64,000 nucleotides of DNA from NCBI RefSeq assembly GCF_014195505.1, contig NZ_JACIBV010000001.1:5084001-5148000 (forward strand). The letters run 5' to 3'. The position numbers and the translations under genes are program-made. This document shows positions 43,847 through 52,223 of the stretch, piece after piece. Below the pieces are notes generated by a model. The model searched no databases and had not been told where the DNA came from. It was given only the letters and a program-made list of their open reading frames with translations. Each line of letters begins with the position of its first letter. The first letter of the stretch is position 1. Source of the stretch: Nonomuraea dietziae (GTDB lineage: Bacteria; Actinomycetota; Actinomycetes; Streptosporangiales; Streptosporangiaceae).

Positions 43847-44368
43847 TCATCGGACGGCTCGATCCGGATCGCCTGACTGCTCCGCGGGCTGGGCGTTCAC
43901 CTCGTTCCACTTGTGCAGCAGTTGGGGGACCTCCCTGCGCAGGAACGCGAAGAAGCGCCGGGTCTCGTCCATCCGGGCGCCCGCGGGCGTGTCCGTGCCG
44001 AGCACCTCGACCCCATCGCGCGCGCCCTCCTCGAAGCGACGGAACACCTCGTCACTCGACGCCGCCGCCTTGTACCACGCCGTCTGGTCGACACGGTAAT
44101 GATCGCGACGCTCACCGGGGTCCCGCTCACGGGTCACCATCCCGACCCGCATCAGGTACTTCACCGCGCCCGAGACGGCCGACGGGCCGACCTGCAGCAT
44201 GTCGGCGAGTTCAGCGGCGGTACGCCGGCCGTCGTCGGCGATGAGGAGCGCCGCGAGCACGCGTGCGGCCATGCGCGGGTAACCCGAGTCGGACATGATC
44301 ACGGCGAAGCGTTCGAGGAACCTCAGCGCGTCGGCCGTGCCGCTCTCGTCGTCAACTCTCTTGGTCAT
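43847..44368 (-). CDS. MarR/GbsR-type regulator
   Basis: A 173-residue winged-helix protein. The DNA-binding part covers MAARVLAALLIADDGRRTAAELADMLQVG and PSAVSGAVKYLMRVGMVTRERDPGERRDHYRV (each read as adjoining segments), with helical dimerisation ends. The ATG at 44368 starts MTKRVDDESG. It is divergent from a two-gene ABC exporter across a 90-bp region packed with palindromes, the usual layout of a drug-responsive repressor and its target. Confidence 0.87.
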   Translation of the reverse strand: MTKRVDDESGTADALRFLERFAVIMSDSGYPRMAARVLAALLIADDGRRTAAELADMLQVGPSAVSGAVKYLMRVGMVTRERDPGERRDHYRVDQTAWYKAAASSDEVFRRFEEGARDGVEVLGTDTPAGARMDETRRFFAFLRREVPQLLHKWNEVNAQPAEQSGDPDRAVR

Positions 44369-44401
44369 GCACACCCTCTGCGCGTCGTCTCCGGCAGGCC
44401 C

Positions 44402-44453
44402 CAGGCTACAGACTATCGATAGTTCACGAATTTCGTGAATTTCATGTAGCCTG
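44402..44453. promoter_or_regulatory. stacked palindromes between MarR gene and ABC exporter
   Basis: Three perfect dyads share 52 bp: CAGGCTACA (44402-44410) with TGTAGCCTG (44445-44453); ACTATCGATAGT (44412-44423); and TTCACGAATTTCGTGAA (44423-44439). The outer arms each contain a TAGCCT -10 hexamer, one per strand. On the plus strand TTCACG (44423-44428) is 18 bp from that -10, and the exporter ATG follows 6 bases later, giving a leaderless promoter covered by the 17-bp palindrome. Confidence 0.75.
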
Positions 44454-44458
44454 CAAAC

Positions 44459-45388
44459 ATGTCCAACATGATCTCCGTGTCCGGTCTGGTCAAGACCTTC
44501 GGCCGGACACGGGCACTCGACGGTCTGGACCTGACGGTCCGGGCCGGTGAGGTGCACGGGTTCCTCGGCCCGAACGGGGCCGGCAAATCCACCACCATCC
44601 GGATCCTGCTCGGCCTGCTGCGCCAGGACGCGGGCACGGCTCGGCTGCTGGACGGCGATCCGTGGCAAGACGCGACCGCACTGCATCGCCGACTGGCGTA
44701 CGTGCCAGGCGACGTGACCCTGTGGCCGGACCTGACCGGTGGAGAGACGATCGACCTGCTCGGCCGGATGCGCGGCGGGCTCGACCCCCGGCGCCGAGCC
44801 GAGCTGCTCGAGCGCTTCGAGCTGGATCCACGCAAGAAGGGGCGGGCCTACTCCAAGGGCAACCGGCAGAAGGTGGCCCTGGTCGCGGCGCTGTCCTCGG
44901 ATGCCGACCTGCTCATCCTGGACGAGCCCACCTCCGGCCTCGACCCGCTGATGGAGGCCGTCTTCCAGGAAAGCATCCAGGAAGAGCGGAACAAGGGACG
45001 CACGGTGCTGCTGTCCAGTCACATCCTCGCCGAGGTCGAGGCCCTGTGCGACAGGGTGAGCATCATCAGGCGCGGCCGTACGGTGGAGACGGGCACGCTC
45101 ACCGAGCTGCGTCACCTCACCCGCACCTCGATCACGGCCGAGCTCGCCGGTCCCGTCCCCCAGCTCGCCGGATCGGTCGGCGTGCACGACCTGTGGACAC
45201 AGGGCAGCCGGTTGCGCTGCCAGGTCGACGGCGACGCGCTCGACCCGCTGCTGGGCGAGCTCGTGAAGGTCGGTGTGCGGAGCCTGGTCAGCCGGCCGCC
45301 GACGCTGGAGGAGATGTTCCTGCGCCACTACGAAGACGATCTGTCCGGCGCGGGCGCGACCGGAGAGCACGCGGCGGTACGGCGATGA
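44459..45388 (+). CDS. ABC exporter ATPase
   Basis: A 309-residue ATPase of the drug-export type. Walker A is GPNGAGKST, the signature is degenerate (YSKGNRQKV in place of LSGGQ), Walker B is LLILDEPTSGLDP, and SSHILAEVEALCD has the switch His. A C-terminal domain (about 220-309) follows the core. The degenerate signature occurs in this exporter subgroup. Its stop overlaps the permease start (ATGA). The substrate is unknown, and resistance to a toxic compound is likely given the MarR neighbour. Confidence 0.9.
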   Translation: MSNMISVSGLVKTFGRTRALDGLDLTVRAGEVHGFLGPNGAGKSTTIRILLGLLRQDAGTARLLDGDPWQDATALHRRLAYVPGDVTLWPDLTGGETIDLLGRMRGGLDPRRRAELLERFELDPRKKGRAYSKGNRQKVALVAALSSDADLLILDEPTSGLDPLMEAVFQESIQEERNKGRTVLLSSHILAEVEALCDRVSIIRRGRTVETGTLTELRHLTRTSITAELAGPVPQLAGSVGVHDLWTQGSRLRCQVDGDALDPLLGELVKVGVRSLVSRPPTLEEMFLRHYEDDLSGAGATGEHAAVRR

Positions 45389-46977
45389 GCACTCTCACCG
45401 GCACCGGCGGACTGATCCGGCTCATCCTGCGACGCGACCGGGTGAGGTTACCGGCCTGGTTCGGGCTCGTGGCGATGCTCGTGATCGGCGTCGCGAGCTC
45501 GGTGGCCGCTGCCTATCCCACCGAAGAGGCGCGGCAGGCGTTCCTCCACACGACCAACGGCGACCCGACACAGCTCATGATGATCGGCCCGATCTACGAC
45601 TCGTCCGCAGGAGGGCTCGCCGCGTGGCGAGTACGCGGGCAGGCAGCGCTGCTCATCGCGCTGGCGAGCCTGTTGCTGGTGATCCGCAGCACCCGCGCGG
45701 AGGAGGAGGCGGGCCGGAGCGAGCTGCTGGGCTCGACCGTGGTCGGCAGGCACGCGGCGCTGACGGCCGCGCTGACCGTGGCGTTCGCCGCCAACCTGGT
45801 CACCGCCCTTGTCGTGGCACTGGGTCTCATGGGCCAGGGGCTGCCTCCGCGGGGCTCCCTGGTGATGGGGCTGTCGGTCGCCGCCGCCGGCTGGGTCTTC
45901 GCCGCGGTCGCGGGCCTGGCGGCCCAGCTGACCGAGAGCTCTCGTACCGCCGGCGGCCTCGCCGCCATGGCGATGGGCATCCTGTACGCGGTGCGCGCGG
46001 GCGCGGACGTCGAGAAGAGCTCCTGGGTGTCCTGGCTGTCGCCGTTCGGCTGGACCCAGCACATGCGCCCCTTCGCCGGTGACCACTACTGGCCGCTCCT
46101 GCCTGTCGTCGGCCTGATCCTGCTGCTGGTGGCAGGCGCCTACCGGATGTCCGCACGCCGGGACCTGGGGGCCGGCATCCTCCCGCCCCGGCTCGGTCCG
46201 GCCGACGCGGCGCCGAGCTTGCGCACCTCGATTGCCCTGGCATGGCGGCTGCAGCGGGGCACGCTGCTCGCCTGGGCCATCGCGTTCACCGCGTTCGGCG
46301 CCGGCCTGGGAGGCGCCGCGCGGAGCGCCGCCGACCAGCTGAACGCGAGCGAGGCCCTCAGGGAGCTGATCGAGCGGATGGGTGGTGGTGGCCGTCCCGC
46401 CGACGGCTTCTTCGCCTTCGTCATCTACCTGATGAGCCAGGTCATCACGCTCTACGCGATTCAGGCGACCCTGAGACTGCGGGCGGAGGAGATCTCCGGC
46501 CGTGCCGACCTCATCCTGACCGGCCCGGTCGGCAGACTGCGCTGGGCAGGCGGTCACCTGGCCATCGTCGCGGCCGGGTCGGGGATCGTGCTCGCCGGGC
46601 TCGGCGTTGGTATGGGTCTGGTCCACGGGCTCTCCACGGGAGATCCGGGCGGCGAGATCGCACGGCTGGTGGGTGCGAGCCTGACGCGATTGCCCTCGGT
46701 CCTGGTGCTGGCCGCCGTCTCGACGCTGGCGTACGGCCTGCTGCCACGGCTCGCCGCGATCATCCCCTATGCCGCGCTCGGCCTGTGCCTCGTGCTCGAG
46801 TTCGCGGTGGAACTGCTGGGCGCCGACCCGTCGATCTTGCAGGTGTCGCCGTTCGCGCAGACCCCTGGCCTTCCGGTCGCCGCGTTCACCGTGACGCCGC
46901 TGGTCCTGCTGACCGTCGTCGCCACCGGGCTCACCGCCGTCGGGCTGGCCGGGCTCCGCCGTCGTGACCTCGGGTGA
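45385..46977 (+). CDS. ABC exporter permease
   Basis: Membrane subunit of 530 residues with about 12 helices in two similar halves. The first opens with GLIRLILRRDRVRLPAWFG and the second with SIALAWRLQRGTLLAWAIAF. Each half has a re-entrant helix and a large loop containing RSTRAEEEAGRSELL or LRLRAEEISGRADLIL, the paired motif of this exporter family. Partner of the preceding ATPase through an ATGA overlap. Confidence 0.88.
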   Translation: MSTLTGTGGLIRLILRRDRVRLPAWFGLVAMLVIGVASSVAAAYPTEEARQAFLHTTNGDPTQLMMIGPIYDSSAGGLAAWRVRGQAALLIALASLLLVIRSTRAEEEAGRSELLGSTVVGRHAALTAALTVAFAANLVTALVVALGLMGQGLPPRGSLVMGLSVAAAGWVFAAVAGLAAQLTESSRTAGGLAAMAMGILYAVRAGADVEKSSWVSWLSPFGWTQHMRPFAGDHYWPLLPVVGLILLLVAGAYRMSARRDLGAGILPPRLGPADAAPSLRTSIALAWRLQRGTLLAWAIAFTAFGAGLGGAARSAADQLNASEALRELIERMGGGGRPADGFFAFVIYLMSQVITLYAIQATLRLRAEEISGRADLILTGPVGRLRWAGGHLAIVAAGSGIVLAGLGVGMGLVHGLSTGDPGGEIARLVGASLTRLPSVLVLAAVSTLAYGLLPRLAAIIPYAALGLCLVLEFAVELLGADPSILQVSPFAQTPGLPVAAFTVTPLVLLTVVATGLTAVGLAGLRRRDLG

Positions 46978-47031
46978 CCCTGAAGGCCACCGGGCAGTTC
47001 ACCGTCCGCCGAACACAGGGACGCCATCAAG

Positions 47032-48360
47032 CTAGTCAGCGACGGTGGGGAGGGAGAGGCCGGCGTAGATCTGGTTGAGGGCCGTGGGCAGCAGGGCCTG
47101 GGCCGTGGTCTTGCCGTCCGGCGACAGGGTCAGGTTCGTCCAGATGACGAGCGTGACCTCGTTGTCCGGGTCGTGGCCGATGAAGGAGTTGAAGCCGGGC
47201 AGCTCACCGCCGTGGTAGTACATCGAGGCGCTCGGACCGAAGCGCTGGTAGGCGATGCCGTAGCCGTACTTCTGCCCCTCGGGCGCGGCCGGGTCCTGGG
47301 CTTGCGGGCTGTGGAGCCACTGCTGCTGGAAGTGAGGATGGAGGACCTTGCCCGTCACCAGGGCCCGGATCCAGGTGGCCAGGTCGTCGGCGGTGGAGAT
47401 GACGCCTCCGGCCGCGGTGGCGTAGGAGGGGTTCTGGTGAGTGTAGTCCGCCGGCCGGAGCTTGCCCGACCTGGCCGCCGCCTGCATGTCGTCGGGGTAG
47501 GGCCGGTCGACCAGCGCGTAGGCCGATCCTCCGTACATGTAGCCGTGGGAAGAGGGGGCGGGGAGGGACAGGTCGTCGGCGGCGGGCAGCGAGGTCCCCA
47601 CCAGTCCCAGCGGGACGAACAGCCGGTTTCGGAACTGCTCGGCCAGCGGGTGGCCGCCCGCCTTCTCGGCGACGAGGCCCAGCAGCGCGTAGTTGGTGTT
47701 GCTGTACTCGTAGGACGCGTCCGGCGCGAAGTTCGGCGGGCGCCGGAACGCGATGTCCAGCATCGCCTGCGGCGTCTCGACCCTGCGCGGGTCGGCGTCC
47801 AGTGCCGCCGCGAGTTCGGGCGCGCTGGTGTAGTTGTAGAGTCCGCTGCGCATCTTCAGCAGGTCGGCGATGGTGATGTGTTCGCCGTTGGGCACTCCGG
47901 GGACGTAGGCGGAGACCGGGTCGCTCAGCCGGAGCCTGCCGTCCTGGGCGAGGAGGATGATCAGCGCCGAGGTCATGGTCTTGGTGTTGGAGGCGATCCT
48001 GAAGTGGTCGCCCGTGGTGGGCGCCTTGGCCGTGCCCAGCTCGGTGGTGCCGACGGTCGCCCTGAAGGTTCCCTGCGGGGTGCGGAGCAGGACCACCGCG
48101 CCGGGAACCATGAGCTTCCTCGCCGCACGCTCGACGGCGGACTGGAACGCGGCCGGATCCACGGGCTTCAGCGCCGACGGGGTGGGGCTGGGGGCGCTCG
48201 CGGCCGCCGCAGGTGCGGGCGACATGGCGGATACGGCCGTGAAACTCGCCTCTGACGGCAGGGCGCAGCTCGCGATCAGCAGGGCGGCGCACGGTGCCAG
48301 CAGAGCCACGCGGCGGGCGGCGCGGTTCGGCGCGTCGTCGTCAGCTCGGGACATCTTCAT
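47032..48360 (-). CDS. serine hydrolase, class C beta-lactamase/DD-peptidase fold, predicted lipoprotein
   Basis: Exported 442-residue enzyme. A lipobox LLIASC (Cys32) follows an N-terminal hydrophobic stretch, then an Ala/Ser/Pro linker to residue 65. Catalytic motifs are SNTK (Ser124, Lys127), YSN near 219 and HGG in YYHGGELPGF near 393. The fold covers DD-carboxypeptidases, esterases and beta-lactamases. Its neighbours (an L,D-transpeptidase and a two-component system) favour peptidoglycan trimming. Confidence 0.87.
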   Translation of the reverse strand: MKMSRADDDAPNRAARRVALLAPCAALLIASCALPSEASFTAVSAMSPAPAAAASAPSPTPSALKPVDPAAFQSAVERAARKLMVPGAVVLLRTPQGTFRATVGTTELGTAKAPTTGDHFRIASNTKTMTSALIILLAQDGRLRLSDPVSAYVPGVPNGEHITIADLLKMRSGLYNYTSAPELAAALDADPRRVETPQAMLDIAFRRPPNFAPDASYEYSNTNYALLGLVAEKAGGHPLAEQFRNRLFVPLGLVGTSLPAADDLSLPAPSSHGYMYGGSAYALVDRPYPDDMQAAARSGKLRPADYTHQNPSYATAAGGVISTADDLATWIRALVTGKVLHPHFQQQWLHSPQAQDPAAPEGQKYGYGIAYQRFGPSASMYYHGGELPGFNSFIGHDPDNEVTLVIWTNLTLSPDGKTTAQALLPTALNQIYAGLSLPTVAD

Positions 48361-48581
48361 GCCGGCATCACAGCCCCCGCGCTCGGCGGTCCGGTACCGC
48401 GGTCAGGGTGATACGAAAGCGAGGCGGCACGACCAAAGAGGCACAAAACGGAATAAGAGCTGCAATTCTATCGTCTTCGAGCCCGCGCAGGCGGTGTGGA
48501 CGCACGGGGTCCTGCTCCTGCCCGCGATGGCCTGGTCGCTGACGCGACCGCGGGCAGGAGAGGGCTGCGGGCGCCGGGGCG

Positions 48582-48612
48582 CGGCGCCGCAGACCCGGGG
48601 GCTGCGGCGCCG
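48582..48612 (-). terminator. 11-bp stem hairpin
   Basis: CGGCGCCGCAG (48582-48592) pairs perfectly with CTGCGGCGCCG (48602-48612) around a 9-base loop. It begins 8 bp after the stop of the small secreted-peptide gene. The left arm can alternatively pair with CTGCGGGCGCC just beyond it. Confidence 0.6.
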
Positions 48613-48620
48613 TACCACGA

Positions 48621-48830
48621 TCAGCCGGTGTAGGCCGGCCTGGCGACGACGGGTTCCTCCGGACCCGCTGGCGTCTTGACCGCGGGCCGCTCGGCCGGCG
48701 CCGGGGCGGGCGTGGCGGGCGTGGCGGACGGCTTCTTGGGATCGGCCGCGGCCGGGCCCGAGAAGCCTGAGAGTCCTGCGGTCAGGGCCAGCACCGCGCC
48801 GATGCCGATGAGCGTGGCTTTGATCTTCAT
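48621..48830 (-). CDS. small secreted proline-rich peptide
   Basis: A 69-residue protein: a signal peptide (MKIKATLIGIGAVLALTAG, cleavage near PAAA-DP) and a mature part of about 37 residues rich in Pro, Ala, Thr and Lys (KPSATPATPAPAPAE). The ATG at 48830 has AGGGGA upstream; an in-frame ATG at 48848 is less likely. No family recognised. It directly follows the L,D-transpeptidase gene and may be a cell-wall-associated peptide. Confidence 0.65.
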   Translation of the reverse strand: MKIKATLIGIGAVLALTAGLSGFSGPAAADPKKPSATPATPAPAPAERPAVKTPAGPEEPVVARPAYTG

Positions 48831-48860
48831 ATGGGTTCCCCTGTTCATTCGAGTCGGGCT

Positions 48861-49610
48861 TCAGCCCTGTACGACGACCGGAGTACCGATCGCCAAGTTC
48901 TTCGCCATCCAGGTGATGTCGTCGTTGCTGATCCGGACGCAGCCGTGGCTGGCCCGCGTGCCGATGCCGGAGGGCCTGTTCGTCCCGTGGATCGCCAGCT
49001 GGCCCGGGCCACCGGCGAAGCTCTTCAGCACCGGCGAGAAGCCGCTCAGCCCGAAGGCGTAGGCGCCGTAGGCCCCGCCCTGGTCGACGGGCTTCACCAG
49101 CTCGGTGAAGAAGTAACGACCCGGAGGTGTCGGCGTGCCCGCTTCGCCCGTCGCGACCTTGCCCGTCCTGACGGCCCTGTCGCCGTCATAGACCGTGAAC
49201 CTGAACGCCCCGCGATCGATCTCCACCCGGTAGGAGGTCTCCGCGAGCGTCACGTCGGTGGCCTTGATCCAGCCCTTGCTGCCGTTCGGCCGGATCGGCA
49301 GCAGCACCTGGAGCCACTCGCCCTCGTCACGTTCCACCAGGAAGACACGCCTCGCGCCGTAGTCGTTGGGACTCGTGATCGTCCTCTGTGCCACCCCTTC
49401 CTTGGTTCCGTAGACCGTGATCCGAGACCCCTTGACGCTCGCGATCTTCGACCTGGCGCCGGTCGCCGGCACCTGCCGCACGGCGCTGCTCGCGGAACTG
49501 GCGCCGGTCGCCGGCTCGCGCCCTACGGCGCTGCTCGCGCTGCCCGCACAGCCGGCCAGCAGGAACGCGAGTGCCGCCGCGGCAGCCGTACGAAGCAGGT
49601 TGGTTCTCAC
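48861..49610 (-). CDS. L,D-transpeptidase (YkuD domain), predicted lipoprotein
   Basis: Cross-links or anchors peptidoglycan through 3-3 bonds. The 249-residue protein has a lipobox LAFLLAGC (Cys21). Next come two copies of a Pro-Ala-Thr-Gly-Ala linker unit, a small beta domain (about 55-115) and the YkuD catalytic domain. That domain has IHGTNRP (His208) and SHGCVRI (Cys224), the invariant His and nucleophilic Cys. The GTG at 49610 has only a weak Shine-Dalgarno. It is divergent from the OmpR-type regulator gene, 90 bp away. Confidence 0.92.
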   Translation of the reverse strand: MRTNLLRTAAAAALAFLLAGCAGSASSAVGREPATGASSASSAVRQVPATGARSKIASVKGSRITVYGTKEGVAQRTITSPNDYGARRVFLVERDEGEWLQVLLPIRPNGSKGWIKATDVTLAETSYRVEIDRGAFRFTVYDGDRAVRTGKVATGEAGTPTPPGRYFFTELVKPVDQGGAYGAYAFGLSGFSPVLKSFAGGPGQLAIHGTNRPSGIGTRASHGCVRISNDDITWMAKNLAIGTPVVVQG

Positions 49611-49688
49611 CTGACGCAGCCTGGCGACAGAATGTGTGGAACCTGTTTGGTTGTCATGCGGATCCCATGTGCACCCATGAGATGGACA

Positions 49689-49694
49689 TAGCCT
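49689..49694 (+). promoter_or_regulatory. candidate -10 element of the two-component operon
   Basis: TAGCCT is followed by 6 bases and the ATG at 49701, with no Shine-Dalgarno. No clear -35. Confidence 0.4.
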
Positions 49695-49700
49695 CAGCCC

Positions 49701-50387
49701 ATGTGCGCGTACGTGCTGGTCGCCGAGGACGATCCCAAGCAGGCCGAACTGCTCAGGCGGTATCTGGAGCGGGAGGGCCATGAGGTCCTCGTCGTGCACG
49801 ACGGGCGTTCCGCGATCGACGAAGCGCGGCGGGCCGATCCCGACCTCGTGGTGCTCGACGTGATGATGCCGAAGGTCGACGGGTTGGACGTCTGCCGGGT
49901 GCTGCGTGCCGAGTCCGACCTGCCGATCCTGATGCTGACCGCCAGGTCCACCGAGGATGATCTGCTGTTGGGGCTCGACCTCGGTGCTGACGACTATGTC
50001 GCCAAGCCGTACAGCCCGCGTGCGCTGATGGCTCGCGTGCGGACCCTGCTGCGCCGTACCGGGAAGTCCCAGGACGCCGACCGGCAGGTGTTCCAGGCGG
50101 GCGACCTCCTCGTGGACCCGGTCAGGCACACCGTCACCGCGGCGGACACGCTGGTGGACTGCACGCTCGCGGAGTTCCGGATCATCGAGACGCTGGCTGC
50201 CGAGCCGGAGCGGGTGTTCACCAGAAAGCAGCTGCTGGAGCGCATCCACGGCTTCGACAGGTTCATCACCGAACGCACGGTCGACGTGCACGTGATGAAC
50301 CTGCGCAAGAAGATCGAGCCTGATCCGCGCCGCCCGGTCCGGCTGCTGACCGTGTACGGCGTCGGCTACAAACTGACCAACGCATGA
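49701..50387 (+). CDS. OmpR/PhoB family response regulator
   Basis: A 228-residue regulator. The receiver domain (1-120) has the acidic pair in VAEDD, the phosphoacceptor Asp53 in VVLDVMMPK and Lys in VAKPYSP. A winged-helix domain follows (FRIIETLAAEPERVFTRKQLL and TVDVHVMNLRKKIE). Its stop overlaps the kinase start. The divergent L,D-transpeptidase gene is a plausible target. Confidence 0.93.
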   Translation: MCAYVLVAEDDPKQAELLRRYLEREGHEVLVVHDGRSAIDEARRADPDLVVLDVMMPKVDGLDVCRVLRAESDLPILMLTARSTEDDLLLGLDLGADDYVAKPYSPRALMARVRTLLRRTGKSQDADRQVFQAGDLLVDPVRHTVTAADTLVDCTLAEFRIIETLAAEPERVFTRKQLLERIHGFDRFITERTVDVHVMNLRKKIEPDPRRPVRLLTVYGVGYKLTNA

Positions 50388-52177
50388 GGTCATTGTTCGT
50401 CAGGCTGCTCACGAGTTCGGCTGTCGTGGCGGTCTGCTCGATCACGGCGACCGCGTGGCTGGCTGCCAGCAGCACCTCCGGCGCCATCCAGCGCGAGCAG
50501 GGCCAGACACTGGCCAGCGACGCACGGATCAACAACAGCCTGCTCGGCTACGCCTCGCGCCATTCGGACTGGTCGGGCGTCGCACCCACCCTGCGCGATC
50601 TCGCCGCCCAGACCAGCCGCCGCATCGCGCTGACCACCGAGAACGGCGCCCTCATCGCGGACTCGGCGACCGCCGGGACCCCACTGCCCGCCAAGGTGTC
50701 GGCCGTCGTCGACCCGCTGGCCGTGGACGTGACCCTGGTGCCCGGGGCGGCCAGGGACCGCATCGATCCACGAGCGGTGGGCCCTTTCCTGCTGTCCGCC
50801 CGCGATCGCACCCGGCTGAAGAAGGCCGCCGACACCTATGCCGTCTGCGCGCGCCGCACCGGGCAGGCCGTACAGGTGAGCGTCTCGAACACCGGCAGGC
50901 CCCTCGTCACGACGCTCGGCCAGGAGGTCAGTCAAAAGCCGAGCCCGGTGCGCAGCCCGATGCCGGTCGCGACCCCCGTCGTGATGGGCGTCTGTGACGC
51001 GACCACCTTCAGCACGCCGACGCGCGCCGAGAAGGCCGCGTTGAAACAGCTCAACCTCCTGGTCAGCAGGTGCCTCAAGGGCAAGGGCGCGGAAAGGGGC
51101 TCGGTCGGACTCGACTTCACCTGGGTCTCCAAGGAGAAACCGCCGATGGCGCCGGTCGCCGAACCCGATCAGGTGATCTCCTCCTGCATCGTCAGGGCCC
51201 GCAAAGAACAACTCGATCCCTACGTCGCACCCGCGGCGTACCTGTACATCGGCTCCCCCGCCGAGGCCACCGGCCAGCGCATCCCGCTGCCCTCGATCGC
51301 CGGTGCCGCCCTCCTCGTGCTCGTGCTGACGGTGGGCGTGAGCGTCATGGCGGCCAGGCGCCTGGTCAGACCCGTCAACGCGCTCACCCACGCCGCGCAA
51401 CGGATGCGTGACGGGGACAGCTCCGCCCGCGTCACGGTCAGGACCACCGGCGAGATCAGCGAGCTCGCCACGGCGTTCAACGAGATGTCGGAGCACCTCC
51501 AGCGCATGGAGGAGCAGCGCAAGGCCATGGTCAGCGACGTCTCCCACGAGCTGCGCACCCCGCTGAGCAACCTCAGGGGCTGGCTGGAGGCCGCCCAGGA
51601 CGGCGTCGCCGAGCTGGACCCGGCGCTGATCGCCTCGCTGGTCGAGGAGATCCTGCTGCTGCAGCACATCGTCGACGACCTCCAGGAGCTCGCCCTCGCC
51701 GACGCGGGCAAGCTCCGTCTGCACGTCGAACCCGTCCACCTCGGCGACCTTCTCGACCAGGTGGCCACCGCTCACCGGGGCCGGGCCGAAGCCGCAGGGC
51801 TCACGCTGACCACCGAGGTGACCGATGACCCCCAGCTGACCGCGGATCCGGTACGGCTCCGCCAGGCCATCGGCAACCTGGTGACCAACTCCCTGCGCTA
51901 CACGCCACGCGGCGGGCACATCACGCTGGGCGCCCGCCAGGATGGCGACCAGGTCGTCATCGAGGTGACCGACACGGGCATCGGGATCCGCGCCGAGTAC
52001 CTTCCCCACGTCTTCGACCGGTTCTGGCGGGCCGAGAAGTCCCGCAACCGCCAGACCGGCGGCAGCGGGCTCGGGCTCGCCATCGTGCGCAACCTGGCCG
52101 AGGCGCACGGCGGCACAGCCACGGTCGCCAGCGTGCCAGGCGTCCGCACGACGTTCACCCTGCGCCTTCCGTCGTAG
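50384..52177 (+). CDS. sensor histidine kinase
   Basis: Membrane kinase of 597 residues. One helix at the N-terminus (LLTSSAVVAVCSITATAWLA) and a second near residue 305 (AGAALLVLVLTVGVSVMA) enclose an extracytoplasmic sensor domain of about 270 residues. HAMP, HisKA with His388 in VSHELRTPLSN, and HATPase_c (NLVTNSLRY, DTGIGI, GGSGLGLAIV) follow. The sensor domain has several Cys and no recognised fold. Partner of the preceding regulator. Confidence 0.93.
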   Translation: MRSLFVRLLTSSAVVAVCSITATAWLAASSTSGAIQREQGQTLASDARINNSLLGYASRHSDWSGVAPTLRDLAAQTSRRIALTTENGALIADSATAGTPLPAKVSAVVDPLAVDVTLVPGAARDRIDPRAVGPFLLSARDRTRLKKAADTYAVCARRTGQAVQVSVSNTGRPLVTTLGQEVSQKPSPVRSPMPVATPVVMGVCDATTFSTPTRAEKAALKQLNLLVSRCLKGKGAERGSVGLDFTWVSKEKPPMAPVAEPDQVISSCIVRARKEQLDPYVAPAAYLYIGSPAEATGQRIPLPSIAGAALLVLVLTVGVSVMAARRLVRPVNALTHAAQRMRDGDSSARVTVRTTGEISELATAFNEMSEHLQRMEEQRKAMVSDVSHELRTPLSNLRGWLEAAQDGVAELDPALIASLVEEILLLQHIVDDLQELALADAGKLRLHVEPVHLGDLLDQVATAHRGRAEAAGLTLTTEVTDDPQLTADPVRLRQAIGNLVTNSLRYTPRGGHITLGARQDGDQVVIEVTDTGIGIRAEYLPHVFDRFWRAEKSRNRQTGGSGLGLAIVRNLAEAHGGTATVASVPGVRTTFTLRLPS

Positions 52178-52223
52178 CGGAGCCCACGGTCAGCAAGCAG
52201 GTGTCGGCGTGCGCCTCCGGTAG

